DNA of 64,000 nt from CAJINA01 sp964647585 (GCA_964647585.1 CAZYGG010000012.1:6582-70581); one strand, 5' to 3'; shown: positions 42,772 to 52,235, counted from the stretch's first letter. A program made the numbers and translations. Notes: generated from the letters alone by a model not told the origin.

Positions 42772-43938
42772 CTAATATTTGGCCAACTGCGACTTCAGGG
42801 TCCTGATGCTCAGCAGAGCATCCGCCCCGGGAATACTGCCGGCGGCATCGAATTCACCGGTGCCCACATCTTTGGCATTCATTATCCCGCGGGTGGTGCA
42901 GACCATCACCGCATTGAAATAGGGCAGATCATTTCTCAAATCCGGAAACGGCGACTGGTTGCCGATAAACATGGTGGCCAAGCCCGTGTCACGGGTTATA
43001 GTAATCATGATATCTTCAACAATCATGGCAAACTCCGCCCTTGTGGTGGGCTGGTTCGGCTTGAAGGTATGATCCGGAAAGGGCTGCATACCCTTGATGC
43101 CAATGGCAATAACCGCGTCTATATCGGCCTTCAAAACATGGTTTGCAATATCCGTAGCCGGCGGCGCCTTTACGTATTCCCCGGCTTTAAACGTTTTGCC
43201 CGGCGCTTTGTAAGACGTATCGAAGGTCCGCTTGGCACGGCGCTTGTAAAGATCGTCGATTTGCAGTTCGTGAATGAACAGGGCCGCCAGGTCGGCCCGG
43301 GTAATACTATCCTGAATGGCGATCTGCTTGCCGATGGTTGATCCGGGCATCGCCCGTTCAATTTTCTGCATCAGGGCATATTCCCGATCCGCCTCTTCGA
43401 CCAGGCCCTTATCGAGATCCAGTACTTTGGTAAACTCACGGGAAGCCTTCCTGAACTCATACTTGGTTTTATAGGCCAGCCCCATGTAGTAAAAGGCATC
43501 GGGCTGTTCCGGCAAGCGACTAGACGCCTTCCGGTAGTTGCTTCTCAGTTCGTCGAACCAGTCGCGATCCGCCTGCTGCTTGCCCATCAGGTAGACCCGC
43601 ATATAGCCGATTTCCACATCGTATTTCTGTGAATCGCCTTTGGCATACCCGGCCGCTTTTTTCATCTGCTTCAGACCGGCTTCGTAATCTCCCTTGTAAC
43701 TGAACCCCAACCCGAGTCCCAGGTAAGCCGGGGCATATTTCGGATCGAGTGCTTTGGCGCGTTCAAACTCGGTAATGGCCCCGTCGTAATTACCGGCCTT
43801 GAGCAATTTGTTGCCGCTCATCACGTGGTGTTCGGGTGTATCCATCGTGGCCTGCGGTTTGGCCGCTTGCTGGGCACAGGCAAAGGTAATAAACGCTAAA
43901 AGTATCAACAGACTGGCTGTCACATTGCGTAAAGACAT
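42772..43938 (-). CDS. TPR plus SLH-type envelope lipoprotein
   Basis: 388 residues from an ATG with AAGGAGG upstream. An N-terminal signal ends ITFACAQQ, a weak lipobox, so it is probably a lipoprotein. TPR repeats follow (about 35-175, e.g. GNYDGAITEFERAKALDP, RKASREFTKVLDLD), then two surface-layer-homology-like segments (ITRADLAALFIHEL and FPDHTFKPNQPTTRAEF). SLH segments in a Gram-negative usually anchor proteins to peptidoglycan. It follows the LPP20-like gene with overlapping coding space and probably forms an envelope complex with its neighbours. Confidence 0.82.
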   Translation of the reverse strand: MSLRNVTASLLILLAFITFACAQQAAKPQATMDTPEHHVMSGNKLLKAGNYDGAITEFERAKALDPKYAPAYLGLGLGFSYKGDYEAGLKQMKKAAGYAKGDSQKYDVEIGYMRVYLMGKQQADRDWFDELRSNYRKASSRLPEQPDAFYYMGLAYKTKYEFRKASREFTKVLDLDKGLVEEADREYALMQKIERAMPGSTIGKQIAIQDSITRADLAALFIHELQIDDLYKRRAKRTFDTSYKAPGKTFKAGEYVKAPPATDIANHVLKADIDAVIAIGIKGMQPFPDHTFKPNQPTTRAEFAMIVEDIMITITRDTGLATMFIGNQSPFPDLRNDLPYFNAVMVCTTRGIMNAKDVGTGEFDAAGSIPGADALLSIRTLKSQLAKY

Positions 43939-43967
43939 GGTTCCTCCTTGAAACGTATCCTGATAAG

Positions 43968-44816
43968 TTAGTCGACAACAATCATCACCCGACATTTTTC
44001 CAGAAACGAAAGATCCGCCGCTGAGTTCCGCAGCCGCACCGCATCCGTATTGCTGATAACGATATCGCACTGCCCGGGCCCTTCGACCCGCAACCCCTTC
44101 ACCACCAGCGGATTCGCGGTCACACGCTGATTCTGCTTGGCCGATCCAAGGTCTTTGGCGTATCCGCTCATGCCCTGCTGGACAGCAAACTCGCGACTGA
44201 CAAAGGCACTGCCGTAAACCTCCTGGCCGGATTCGTCCAGGACCTTCGGCGCCATGGCCGGCCGCACCCCGAGGCCGCGGGCGTCCACCACCAGACCGGT
44301 CAGGACAGCGGAAGAAGGTGCCGCTTCTCCCGGCGCCGCGCCGGGTGTTTCCATGGGAACAGTCATAATTGCCTGGGGCAGCAGCACCTCGGAAAAATTG
44401 CCGTACATGCTGATCTCCATGATCACCTCAACCGTGCCATCGGACATGTACTCAACGTCGATCTCCCGGGCGCCCCTGACCATACCCTCAACCTGGGACC
44501 GGATGGTATCACTCTGGACAGCGAAATCTTTTACAACGGTGGTCGAATCGACCCGGATACCGTTAACCGTTTCCAGGATATTCCTGAGGGCAACGATCTT
44601 GGCCGCCCGAATCGCCATGGGCCGGGCATTGGGTTTGCCGTAATACTTTTCCGGCGGGGCCCCGATGCCTTTGCCCTGGATGACGCCCTTTGTCCAGTTT
44701 ACGGATCCTTCACCAACATGCTGAACAAAACTCTGGGCCAGCGCACCGGATAGAAACCCGGGAATCACCAGCAATAACCCCAGTATGATTGTTAACATGA
44801 CACCTGATTTTTTCAT
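43968..44816 (-). CDS. LPP20-family secreted protein
   Basis: 282 residues. A signal peptide (LTIILGLLLVIPGFLSGALA) precedes an LPP20-like domain: GKGIGAPPEKYYGKPNARPM, AIRAAKIVALRNILETVNGI, and VDSTTVVKDF, the pattern of LPP20 / FlgT-type envelope proteins. The second half (LTGLVVDARGLGVRPAMAP) resembles the C-terminal part of flagellar-type and amyloid-assembly accessory proteins. GGAGG precedes the ATG. It is the third gene of the operon that starts with the amidase. Confidence 0.78.
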   Translation of the reverse strand: MKKSGVMLTIILGLLLVIPGFLSGALAQSFVQHVGEGSVNWTKGVIQGKGIGAPPEKYYGKPNARPMAIRAAKIVALRNILETVNGIRVDSTTVVKDFAVQSDTIRSQVEGMVRGAREIDVEYMSDGTVEVIMEISMYGNFSEVLLPQAIMTVPMETPGAAPGEAAPSSAVLTGLVVDARGLGVRPAMAPKVLDESGQEVYGSAFVSREFAVQQGMSGYAKDLGSAKQNQRVTANPLVVKGLRVEGPGQCDIVISNTDAVRLRNSAADLSFLEKCRVMIVVD

Positions 44817-44836
44817 AACACCTCCATTGCTTGATT

Positions 44837-45715
44837 CTATAAAGAATGTTTCCTAAGGTAATATTTCGCAGCCTTATTGGATGGATTAATGCCCAGGGTC
44901 TTCTTCCACCAGTTCAGGGCCTCTTTTTGTCTCCCCTTTTTCAATGCCGTCAAGGCGGCATCATTGTAGGCTTTTGCCAGATTAAAAATTGCGTCCGTGT
45001 TATGCGGGTTAACCGCAAGCGCCTTCTGCCACCAGTTTACAGCCGCCTGGCGCTCCCCGCGGTTAAAAAAGATCCACCCGATCTCGTTCATGGCCCGCGT
45101 GTGCGTCGGCTTGATCACAAGCGCCTTTTTGTATTCCAAAAGGGCATTGGCGGCCATATCCAGATCGTGAAAAGCTTTTCCCAGCCGGTAATGGGTTTCG
45201 GACTCACCGGAATCAGCATCCCGGGCTTTTTTCAGGTATTCAACGGCCTTGGCCGAATGATGCCTGAAATTGTATATGGTGCCAATAAAATAGTATGCGT
45301 CCGCGTTGGCCGGGTCGATTTTTATAATATCAGAAAACCAGTTAAACGCGCGGTTGATCTCCCCGTTTTGCAAAGACAGAATCCCGAGCCAGAGCATGGC
45401 AAACGTGTTTTTCCGGTCTATCTGCAATGCGGTTGAAAATCTTAGGGCCGCGCTCTGGTAGTTGCCTTTTTTGGCGTACAGGAGTCCGAGTTGGTTGTGC
45501 GCGAATTCATTGTTCGGGTCCAGCCGCAGGGCTTTTTCAAATCGCTGGATCGCTTTTTCAATATCACCCCGATAGTGAAAATCGGACCCCTGAAAAATCA
45601 AGGTGTTTACATCTGCGGCGGCCGCCTGTCCGCCCGGCAGCCCGTTAAAGAGCACCAGTGCCAGGGTAGCCACCGCCAAAATCATAAATCCCGAAACCCG
45701 GTCGGAGCAGTTCAT
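44837..45715 (-). CDS. Secreted TPR-repeat protein
   Basis: 292 residues. After a hydrophobic N-terminal signal/anchor (LAVATLALVLFNGLPG) come about six to seven TPR units (e.g. GDIEKAIQRFEKALRLDP, AAVNWWQKALAVNPHNTDA), the last carrying an unusual NWWKKTLGINPSN. Start and the stop of the amidase gene overlap by four bases (ATGA), so the two are co-translated. It likely scaffolds periplasmic partners such as the amidase and the LPP20-like protein. Confidence 0.88.
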   Translation of the reverse strand: MNCSDRVSGFMILAVATLALVLFNGLPGGQAAAADVNTLIFQGSDFHYRGDIEKAIQRFEKALRLDPNNEFAHNQLGLLYAKKGNYQSAALRFSTALQIDRKNTFAMLWLGILSLQNGEINRAFNWFSDIIKIDPANADAYYFIGTIYNFRHHSAKAVEYLKKARDADSGESETHYRLGKAFHDLDMAANALLEYKKALVIKPTHTRAMNEIGWIFFNRGERQAAVNWWQKALAVNPHNTDAIFNLAKAYNDAALTALKKGRQKEALNWWKKTLGINPSNKAAKYYLRKHSL

Positions 45716-46824
45716 AAGATCCCCCTTGCGATGGCGTTGACGATCTTTGCCCTGAAACCCGCCTGAGCAAGCAAGGCCTCTTCCCCGGGATTCGAGATAA
45801 AACCAGCTTCCAACAGTATGGCGGGCATTTTTGCTTTTCGCAAGACAAAAAAGTTGGCCGAATGGATGCCCCGGCTCTTAAAAGGCAGCTCTGATTTGAA
45901 CCGGTTTTGGAAACCAACCGCGAATTTTCCGCTCTCCTGCCAGTTGACTTTCTGGCCGAAGGCCGCCAGTATCTGTTCAATATCTATATAGCCCCGTTTT
46001 CGTTGTTTTTTCTCGTCGTAGCTGAGAACCGTATTTTCCAGCGAAGCCACCCGGGCCGCTTCGGTACTGGAGGCCTTTTCGGAACAAAAATAGGTCTCGG
46101 ATCCATGTGCCTGCCTGTTTTTATTGGCATTTATGTGGATGCTGATGAAAAGATCGGCGCGGTACTGGTTGGCGATAACCGTCCGTTCACTCAGGGGAAC
46201 GTAGTAATCACCCGTTCGGGTCAGAAAGGATCTCACCTGTCCTTTTTCCGCCAACAACTGATGCAGCCGGCGGGCCAGGTCAAGCGTAACGGCCTTCTCC
46301 TGTAAGCCGTTTTTGCCCACCGCCCCAGCATCGAATCCCCCATGCCCCGGGTCGATAACCACCCGTCTGACGCGATACCCCAGGCCGGCATCGGAGGTGA
46401 GTCTTTGCGACATCGTTTGTGCTTCCTGGAGCGCGGCCTGTTCGGCCCGCGCATCGACACTGGTCTTGTGTCTGGCACCCGCGAGCGGTTTTTGGGTCAT
46501 AATGTCAATCATCATGCGGGAATAGGTATCGTCAGGATTGATCCGGATCGCTTCCCGAAAGGCCCCCACCGCCTCGGCGGACCGACCCAACTCTCTCAGG
46601 GCCCGTCCCAGCAGCCCGAAAGCCCAGTCGCTCGACGGATCCAGTTTGACCGCCCGGGTCAGTACCTCAACCGCGCTGGCAAACTCTCTTTTTTGTATAA
46701 ACGCCTGGCCTTTCAAAGCATATTCAAAAGCGCTGCTGCCCCGCAATACACCCGGCGCCAGCAATACACCCGATAGCCCCATAGCACCCTTTCCCAGGGT
46801 TTTTAAAAAAGCCCTGCGATCCAT
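45712..46824 (-). CDS. N-acetylmuramoyl-L-alanine amidase (Amidase_3) with Tat signal and TPR
   Basis: About 370 residues. The N-terminus DRRAFLKTLGKGAMG is a twin-arginine signal, followed by two TPR units (KREFASAVEVLTRAVKLDP) and then a zinc amidase domain: RVVIDPGHGGFDAG, Glu in GLQEKAVTLDL, SIHINANKN and the catalytic Glu in ILLEAGFISN. It cleaves peptide stems from peptidoglycan in the periplasm, as AmiA/AmiC do in cell separation. The ATG at 46824 fits the Tat signal; an ATG 18 bases upstream is possible. It heads the five-gene envelope operon. Confidence 0.92.
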   Translation of the reverse strand: MDRRAFLKTLGKGAMGLSGVLLAPGVLRGSSAFEYALKGQAFIQKREFASAVEVLTRAVKLDPSSDWAFGLLGRALRELGRSAEAVGAFREAIRINPDDTYSRMMIDIMTQKPLAGARHKTSVDARAEQAALQEAQTMSQRLTSDAGLGYRVRRVVIDPGHGGFDAGAVGKNGLQEKAVTLDLARRLHQLLAEKGQVRSFLTRTGDYYVPLSERTVIANQYRADLFISIHINANKNRQAHGSETYFCSEKASSTEAARVASLENTVLSYDEKKQRKRGYIDIEQILAAFGQKVNWQESGKFAVGFQNRFKSELPFKSRGIHSANFFVLRKAKMPAILLEAGFISNPGEEALLAQAGFRAKIVNAIARGIL

Positions 46825-47076
46825 ACCCAAATACCCACCCATTAAAACTCTATTAATATTTACAATGACTTGAAATATGAAAGATTCCCATTAAAAACAC
46901 ACACCCGAGTGTTAAGCTGTTGGATCTAATTTTAAAGTTTGGCATAAGTTAAAAAAAAATCCAACCAGAATTCCCGGAAACAGAATCGGTCAACTGACTT
47001 TCCATATAGTACCTGACTGTGGTATTGTATGTTCTCTAAAAATAGTCCCCCGGCACCTGGCGGGGAGAGGGCATCC

Positions 47077-47845
47077 ATGCAGTTCATAAAGACAAGCTTG
47101 CTAATCACTATAATCGTCCTGGTATATGGCGTACACGCCCTGGCCGCCCCCCCCGTTGCTGACGGTTGTCACGGATGAGTTCCCGCCATATAACTATACC
47201 ATCGACGGAAAGATCAAAGGTATTTCAACAACTGTCGTCATTGAAACCCTGAAAAGGTCCGGGTTAAATTACCACCTCCAAGTGTACCCCTGGACAAGCG
47301 CCTATAAAGATATCGCCCTGAAAAAACCAAACGTACTCATCTACTCAATCTACAGGAGTCCTAAGCGGGAGCCACTCTTTGCCGCCTGGGTCGGACCGAT
47401 CCTGCCGCCGGCTGCAGTCTATTTCTACAAGCTCAAGGCGCGTTCCGACATAAAGGTCGTCACCCTGGATGAAGCCAGGCGCTATCGGATCGGGGTCACT
47501 CGGGATGATTACATCCATGAATTACTGAAAAAACTAAGCTTCCCCCGCCTTGAAGTAGCCGGTGATGCGCTTTCAAATACCCGGAATATTTTATCCAGAA
47601 GAGTGGACCTGATCCCTTCCTATGCGCTTTCCCTGGCCGCCCGGCTTCGGCAAATGGGCGAACCTTTTAACGTGGTTGAAAGCACCCTCATCCTGGTTCC
47701 GACGGAAACGTCTAAACTTTATATGGCGCTGAGCCGGGGAACCAACCCGGAAATTATCGCGCAGATACAAACTGCCTTTTCCAAGGCCCAGGCTGAAAGG
47801 GTCATTGACCGGGCACTGAATAAGTATCTGGAGGGTAGAGAGTAA
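47077..47845 (+). CDS. SBP_bac_3-like periplasmic binding protein, frameshift at a C8 tract
   Basis: The start ATG (47077, GGGGAGAGGG upstream) encodes a signal peptide, FIKTSLLITIIVLVYGVHAL, that stops shortly after; the mature domain continues in the +1 frame from about 47150: LLTVVTDEFPPYNYTIDGKI to the stop at 47845. Removing one C from the run of eight C at 47147-47154 restores a single protein of about 255 residues. The mature part is a family-3 solute-binding fold (LYMALSRGTNPEIIAQIQTA at the end), common as an orphan periplasmic receptor. The run may be phase-variable or a sequencing error; as written the gene is off. Confidence 0.75.
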
Positions 47846-47894
47846 TAACTCACCCTGCAGGCAAGCCTGACGCACAAAAAGGGGTCCTCTGATC

Positions 47895-48845
47895 ATGTCC
47901 GATAACTTAAAAGTGGGGCTGGCCCAGATCGCCCCGGACTGGCTGAACCGCGATAAAACGCTTTCTAAAATTGAAACCTATGTGGCCAGGGCTGCCAAAC
48001 AAGCGTGCCGCCTGGTTGTGTTCGGCGAGGCGTTGGTCCCGGGGTACCCGTTCTGGATTGAACTCACCGAGGGTGCCCGTTTTAATTCCCCGGTTCAAAA
48101 AGAGATTCACGCTTATTACATGTCCCAGGCTGTACAGGTAGGCGCCGGTGACCTGGAACCGCTCTGCACACTGGCAGCCCAAAACAGATTAGCGGTCGTG
48201 GTCGGCTGTATCGAGCGGGCTGCCGACCGGGGCGGCCACAGTCTCTATTGTTCACTGGTATATATCACCCCCGATGGCCGGATCGGATCCGTCCACCGAA
48301 AACTGATGCCCACCTATGAAGAGCGGCTGACCTGGTCACCCGGTGACGGCCACGGGCTGCAGGTTCATCCCCTGGGCGCTTTTACCGTGGGCGGCCTCAA
48401 CTGCTGGGAAAACTGGATGCCCCTGGCCCGCAGCGCCCTGTACGCCCAGGGAGAAGACCTGCACGTGGCTATCTGGCCTGGCGGCGTTCACAACACCCGG
48501 GACATCACCCGCTTTATCGCCAGAGAGGCCCGTTCCTATGTTCTGTCGGTTTCCGGGTTGATGCGCAAATCTGATATTTCCTCCAAGATACCCCATGCCG
48601 ACAAAATTATGGCCGGCGCCCCAGAAGTGATGGCCAACGGCGGCTCCTGCCTTGCCGGCCCGGATGGAGAATGGGTAATAGAACCACAGCTTGAGACTGA
48701 AGGATTATATACCGCAACTCTGGACCATGCAAAGATCAGACAGGAGCGACAGAACTTTGATCCATCCGGCCACTATTCCCGCCCGGATGTCACTCGCTTA
48801 GTGCTGAACCGTAAACGCCAGTGCGTTCTTGAAATAGAAAAGTAA
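47895..48845 (+). CDS. Nitrilase-family carbon-nitrogen hydrolase
   Basis: 316 residues with the nitrilase triad: Glu45 (VFGEALVPGYPFW), Lys136 (HRKLMPTYEERLTW) and Cys170 (GGLNCWENWMPL). GEALVPGYPFW and CWENWMPL are specific to true nitrilases (nitrile to acid plus ammonia) rather than amidases. A weak GGGG box precedes the ATG. It follows the binding-protein gene by 50 bases and ends with its own terminator hairpin. Physiological substrate unknown. Confidence 0.9.
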   Translation: MSDNLKVGLAQIAPDWLNRDKTLSKIETYVARAAKQACRLVVFGEALVPGYPFWIELTEGARFNSPVQKEIHAYYMSQAVQVGAGDLEPLCTLAAQNRLAVVVGCIERAADRGGHSLYCSLVYITPDGRIGSVHRKLMPTYEERLTWSPGDGHGLQVHPLGAFTVGGLNCWENWMPLARSALYAQGEDLHVAIWPGGVHNTRDITRFIAREARSYVLSVSGLMRKSDISSKIPHADKIMAGAPEVMANGGSCLAGPDGEWVIEPQLETEGLYTATLDHAKIRQERQNFDPSGHYSRPDVTRLVLNRKRQCVLEIEK

Positions 48846-48851
48846 AGCATT

Positions 48852-48874
48852 CTGGCCTGGAGGGCCAGGTTTTT
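48852..48874 (+). terminator. Terminator after the nitrilase gene
   Basis: CTGGCC pairs with GGCCAG across a 5-base loop, followed by G and five T. It begins 7 bases after the nitrilase stop. Confidence 0.65.
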
Positions 48875-48894
48875 AAAGGCAAAATAAGAACCCG

Positions 48895-49066
48895 ATCATC
48901 GCGCCAAGACGCAAAGGCGCAAAGGAAAACAAAGAATTTTCCGGCTTCGCCGGTTGAAACCAAAATTGCTCAGGACCATTGGGTTATGTGGTTTTTCCAC
49001 ACGAAGTGCGACTAAATTTCAGGCTTGGTCTTCTTTGCGCCCCTGCGTTTTGGCGCGATGCATTGG
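48895..49066. repeat. GCGCCAAGACGC / GCGTTTTGGCGC inverted repeat
   Basis: GCGCCAAGACGCAAAGGCGC near 48900 and GCGCCCCTGCGTTTTGGCGC near 49038 face each other about 120 bases apart, with a degenerate middle. It occupies the nitrilase-DUF169 gap; no gene is supported in it. Confidence 0.6.
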
Positions 49067-49133
49067 TTCTAATTTTCCTGGCGCTTTGGCGCTGGCGAGA
49101 CACAAAGGTCTTTATCAAAATGGAGAAGCTACA

Positions 49134-49976
49134 ATGGAAAAAACGCTTATAGACACTTTGCCAAAATTTCTCGAAACCCTGGGACTTAACGAAGAACCCA
49201 TGGGGAGTTACTTCACGGGAAGTAAACCTGAATCCGGTTTCTCGCCGAAACCGATGGATCTGCCCACCCGCGAAAAAGAAACCGAGAACAAGGTTGACTG
49301 GCCGACGGTGTTTGACAATTTCTCCTGTGCCCTCGGTCATATATGGCGTGCACGCAAGAAGAAAACCGCCGCCTGTTTCTCAGCCGAGCAGTTTGGCTGC
49401 CCCGGCGCCGCTTTCTGGCTCGGTTTCAACAAGCCCCAGGTGGAAACCATCATCCACTATGTATCCACCGGCATCCCCGACCGCATGCGGGGGGAGCACT
49501 ACTGTGACTCACCGGACAACCTGCGCCAGATTTTTGAATATGTCGATCCGCCCCCGGCGGCGGCCCGGTACTGCGTCTTTAAACCGGTCAGCCAATTTGC
49601 GGGCGACGATGTCCCGGAACTGGTGCATTTCTTTACCCGGCCGGAAACGCTGGGCGGCCTGCACCAGTTGGCCACCTATGTAACCAACGACCCGGAGGTG
49701 GTGGCGTCACCCTGGAGTGCCGCCTGCGGCAGCCTGGTGGTGTGGCCTCGGCGATATCTGGCCGAGGGACGGCCCCGGGCGGTTTTGGGGGGATGGGATG
49801 CTTCCGCCCGCAAATTTTTCAAGACCGACGAGCTCTCTTTTACCGTGCCCTTTGATCTGTTTACCAGCATGCTGGCTCGTTTTGAAGACTCATTCCTTAA
49901 AACCAAGACATGGTCAACGGTCCGCAAAAAAATAGACCGTAGTAAAAAGGCCTGGGGAGAAATTAAAAATGACTGA
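49134..49976 (+). CDS. DUF169-family protein
   Basis: 280 residues. The DUF169 layout is visible: an N-terminal LGLNEEPMGSYFT, conserved cysteines in NFSCALGHIWRARKKKT and EQFGCPGAAFWLG, and late SPWSAACGSLVVWPRR. The function of DUF169 is not established; members are common in anaerobes and methanogens beside folate or corrinoid genes. GGAGAAG lies before the ATG at 49134. It overlaps the MTHFR gene by eight bases, so both are co-translated and may act together. Confidence 0.85.
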   Translation: MEKTLIDTLPKFLETLGLNEEPMGSYFTGSKPESGFSPKPMDLPTREKETENKVDWPTVFDNFSCALGHIWRARKKKTAACFSAEQFGCPGAAFWLGFNKPQVETIIHYVSTGIPDRMRGEHYCDSPDNLRQIFEYVDPPPAAARYCVFKPVSQFAGDDVPELVHFFTRPETLGGLHQLATYVTNDPEVVASPWSAACGSLVVWPRRYLAEGRPRAVLGGWDASARKFFKTDELSFTVPFDLFTSMLARFEDSFLKTKTWSTVRKKIDRSKKAWGEIKND

Positions 49977-50844
49977 AATAACCGCTTCCGGTCCCCTTTT
50001 CGAAACCAGTCTGATGGATTCAAACAAATTTATCACTACCATCGAAGTCGTTCCGCCGGCGGGTGCGGATCCGGGTCCGTTGCTGGCGACCCTGGCGTCT
50101 TTGGGCGACCTGCCGGTAGACGGTTTTAGTGTGGCCACCAACCCGGTGGCCAAGGCCAGGATGAGCGCCATGGCCCTCTGTGCCCTCATCCAGCAGCAAA
50201 CCGGTCGCCAGGCAATTTTGCACTGTACCATCCGGGATCACAATGTCATCAGTCTGCAGGGTGAACTCTGGGGTGCCCTGGCCCTGGGGCTGCGCACGGT
50301 CATGGCCGCCACCGGTGATTTCGTCGCCCTGGGGGACCGGGCGCGTACCACCATGGTTAAGGATGTGAACGTCTATGACCTGGTTGAAATGTCACGTAAC
50401 AGCGGACTTTACACAGGCGCGGTTTTCGACACCCACCCGGAGAGAAAGGACGGTCTGAAACAGGCTGTCCGCCGTCTGGAAAAAAAGAAGGCGGCCGGTG
50501 CCCAGTTTGCCGTTACCCAGCCGGTATACGACCGCATCTCGGCCGAGCGGCTGGCCAATGCCACCGCCCACATCGAAATCCCCATTATTTTAGGGATTTT
50601 GCCCCTGCGCACCCCCCGGCATGCCACATTTCTCCACGAAAAAGTGGCCGGTATCGCGGTGCCCAAACATGTGCGCGAACAGATGGAGCAGGCCGCCGAC
50701 CCGATCGAAGCCGGCATCCGCAACGCCCGCGACATGCTGGGCATCGCCCGGGAACGGTTTGCGGGCGCCTGCATCATGCCGCCTTTCGACCATTTTGAAA
50801 TCCTGCCGGACATTTTCCGGAACCAGCAACTCTCCCTGCTTTGA
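49969..50844 (+). CDS. Methylenetetrahydrofolate-reductase-like protein
   Basis: 291 residues of the MetF barrel: ITTIEVVPPAG, HCTIRDHNVISLQGELWGAL, a GDFVALGD flavin segment, VFDTHPERKDGL and AAGAQFAVTQPVYD, with GILPLRTPRHATFL late. It should reduce methylene-THF to methyl-THF, using FAD; in anaerobes such proteins often need a MetV or ferredoxin partner, not seen here. The DUF169 gene overlaps its start. It may supply methyl groups to a corrinoid or to the short MetE-like protein. Confidence 0.88.
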   Translation: MTEITASGPLFETSLMDSNKFITTIEVVPPAGADPGPLLATLASLGDLPVDGFSVATNPVAKARMSAMALCALIQQQTGRQAILHCTIRDHNVISLQGELWGALALGLRTVMAATGDFVALGDRARTTMVKDVNVYDLVEMSRNSGLYTGAVFDTHPERKDGLKQAVRRLEKKKAAGAQFAVTQPVYDRISAERLANATAHIEIPIILGILPLRTPRHATFLHEKVAGIAVPKHVREQMEQAADPIEAGIRNARDMLGIARERFAGACIMPPFDHFEILPDIFRNQQLSLL

Positions 50845-50855
50845 AGGCTGCAACG

Positions 50856-51314
50856 ATGAAAACGGGCAGGGAAACTTTTGGCAAAGAAGCCGGTACCTAT
50901 GCACTCGTCATGCGACTGGCCCGGACAACAACCCTCCCGGTGGGCAAATTGGGACCGGTGACGTTTGTGGCCGGCTATTACATCTATACCGGCAGCGCGT
51001 TTGGTCCCGGGGGGCTGGCCGCCCGCATCGGACACCATTTGAGACCTTCTGAAAAGTGCCACTGGCACATAGATTACCTGCGGCGGTTTACTGAAGTTAA
51101 TGAAATCTGGTACACCATCCATCCGGAAAAGTATGAGTGCCGCTGGGCGATTATTTTTAACCATACCCGGGGAGCCCGGATCATGGTCCCCGGGTTCGGT
51201 GCCTCCGACTGCCGCTGTACAGCCCACCTGTTCTATTTTAAAAGAAAACCCGGCCTCAGAACTTTCCGGCAAAAAATTGAAACCCCGGTGTTCTGTAAAG
51301 GAATAGAAGCGTGA
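50856..51314 (+). CDS. DUF123 (GIY-YIG-related) domain protein
   Basis: 152 residues from the ATG at 50856; an upstream in-frame TTG overlaps the MTHFR stop and is not preferred. Motifs are those of DUF123, a GIY-YIG-related nuclease domain often fused to archaeal endonuclease III: AGYYIYTGSAFGPGGLAARI, CHWHIDYLRRF, and GFGASDCRCTAHLFYF. The catalytic GIY-YIG pattern is degenerate. GAAGG precedes the ATG. It overlaps the hydrolase gene by four bases (GTGA). Confidence 0.85.
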   Translation: MKTGRETFGKEAGTYALVMRLARTTTLPVGKLGPVTFVAGYYIYTGSAFGPGGLAARIGHHLRPSEKCHWHIDYLRRFTEVNEIWYTIHPEKYECRWAIIFNHTRGARIMVPGFGASDCRCTAHLFYFKRKPGLRTFRQKIETPVFCKGIEA

Positions 51315-52084
51315 CTGATTACCTGTGCGTTGATCGCCAGAAGCTTGAAATTGCCTGGTACGGCCCGAGGCCGGACAAAGCGCCAACCCTGGTCTTCCTC
51401 CATGAAGGCCTGGGATGTGTGGCCCTCTGGCGGGACTTCCCGGCAAAACTGGCCGCCGCAACCGGCTGCGGCGCCTTTGTCTACAGCCGGCTGGGCTATG
51501 GCAAATCCGGTCCATGTGAGCTGCCGCGCCCGATCCGGTTCATGCACACTGAGGGGCTGGATATGCTGCCCCGGGTGCTGGCTGCCGCCGGTATTAAAGA
51601 GTGTATCCTGATCGGCCATTCCGACGGCGGTTCCATCGCGATTGTGTACGCGGGCGGCACACCGGCGCTTCCCCTGCGGGGACTGATCACCGAAGCGGCC
51701 CATGTATTCTGCGAACAGTTATCGGTTGACTCCATAGAAGATGCCAGAAAGCAGTATGAGGAAAACGATCTGCGCCAGAAACTGCTTAAATATCATGGCG
51801 CCAATACGAAATGTGCTTTCCGGGGATGGAACGACGTCTGGCTGAACCCGGATTTCATGGCCTGGAATATCGAGGAATACCTGCCGGGAATTCAAGTACC
51901 CATGCTGGCCATACAGGGAAAAGGTGACCAATACGGCACCGACGCCCAAATTCAGTCCATCAAGCAAAAGACCGGACCGGCCACAAAAACCCTGCTGCTT
52001 CCGGATTGCCGGCATGCGCCGCATGCAGAACAGGAGCAGGCCACCCTTGAGGCGATGCAGACATTCATACAAAACCTCCTGTAA
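51311..52084 (+). CDS. Alpha/beta hydrolase
   Basis: 257 residues. The nucleophile elbow GHSDGGS, the oxyanion segment FLHEGLGCVALW and a late DCRHAPHAEQ histidine complete the serine-hydrolase triad. The GTG start overlaps the DUF123 stop (GTGA), giving tight coupling. Ester or lactone substrate unknown; no lipase-type features. It ends the run DUF169-MTHFR-DUF123-hydrolase. Confidence 0.87.
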   Translation: MTDYLCVDRQKLEIAWYGPRPDKAPTLVFLHEGLGCVALWRDFPAKLAAATGCGAFVYSRLGYGKSGPCELPRPIRFMHTEGLDMLPRVLAAAGIKECILIGHSDGGSIAIVYAGGTPALPLRGLITEAAHVFCEQLSVDSIEDARKQYEENDLRQKLLKYHGANTKCAFRGWNDVWLNPDFMAWNIEEYLPGIQVPMLAIQGKGDQYGTDAQIQSIKQKTGPATKTLLLPDCRHAPHAEQEQATLEAMQTFIQNLL

Positions 52085-52204
52085 AACTGAGCAGATGGTG
52101 CGCTTTATCCACGTAGACCTGATCGGGGAAAGCTGAAAAGTCTTCAGCCTACGGCTCTGACTTGGCCACGGAACTGTTTTTTGGACCAAATAAACCCAAA
52201 AGTC

Positions 52205-52235
52205 TTGACAAAATGCTCATAGTTACCCTTATAAT
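52205..52235 (+). promoter_or_regulatory. Sigma-70-type promoter upstream of the kinase gene
   Basis: TTGACA at 52205 and TATAAT at 52230 (spacer 19). The surrounding AAAAGTCTTGACA also precedes the APC permease gene (AAAAGACTTGACA), so the two flanking promoters resemble each other. The transcript would have a leader of about 500 bases containing a MITE. Confidence 0.5.
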
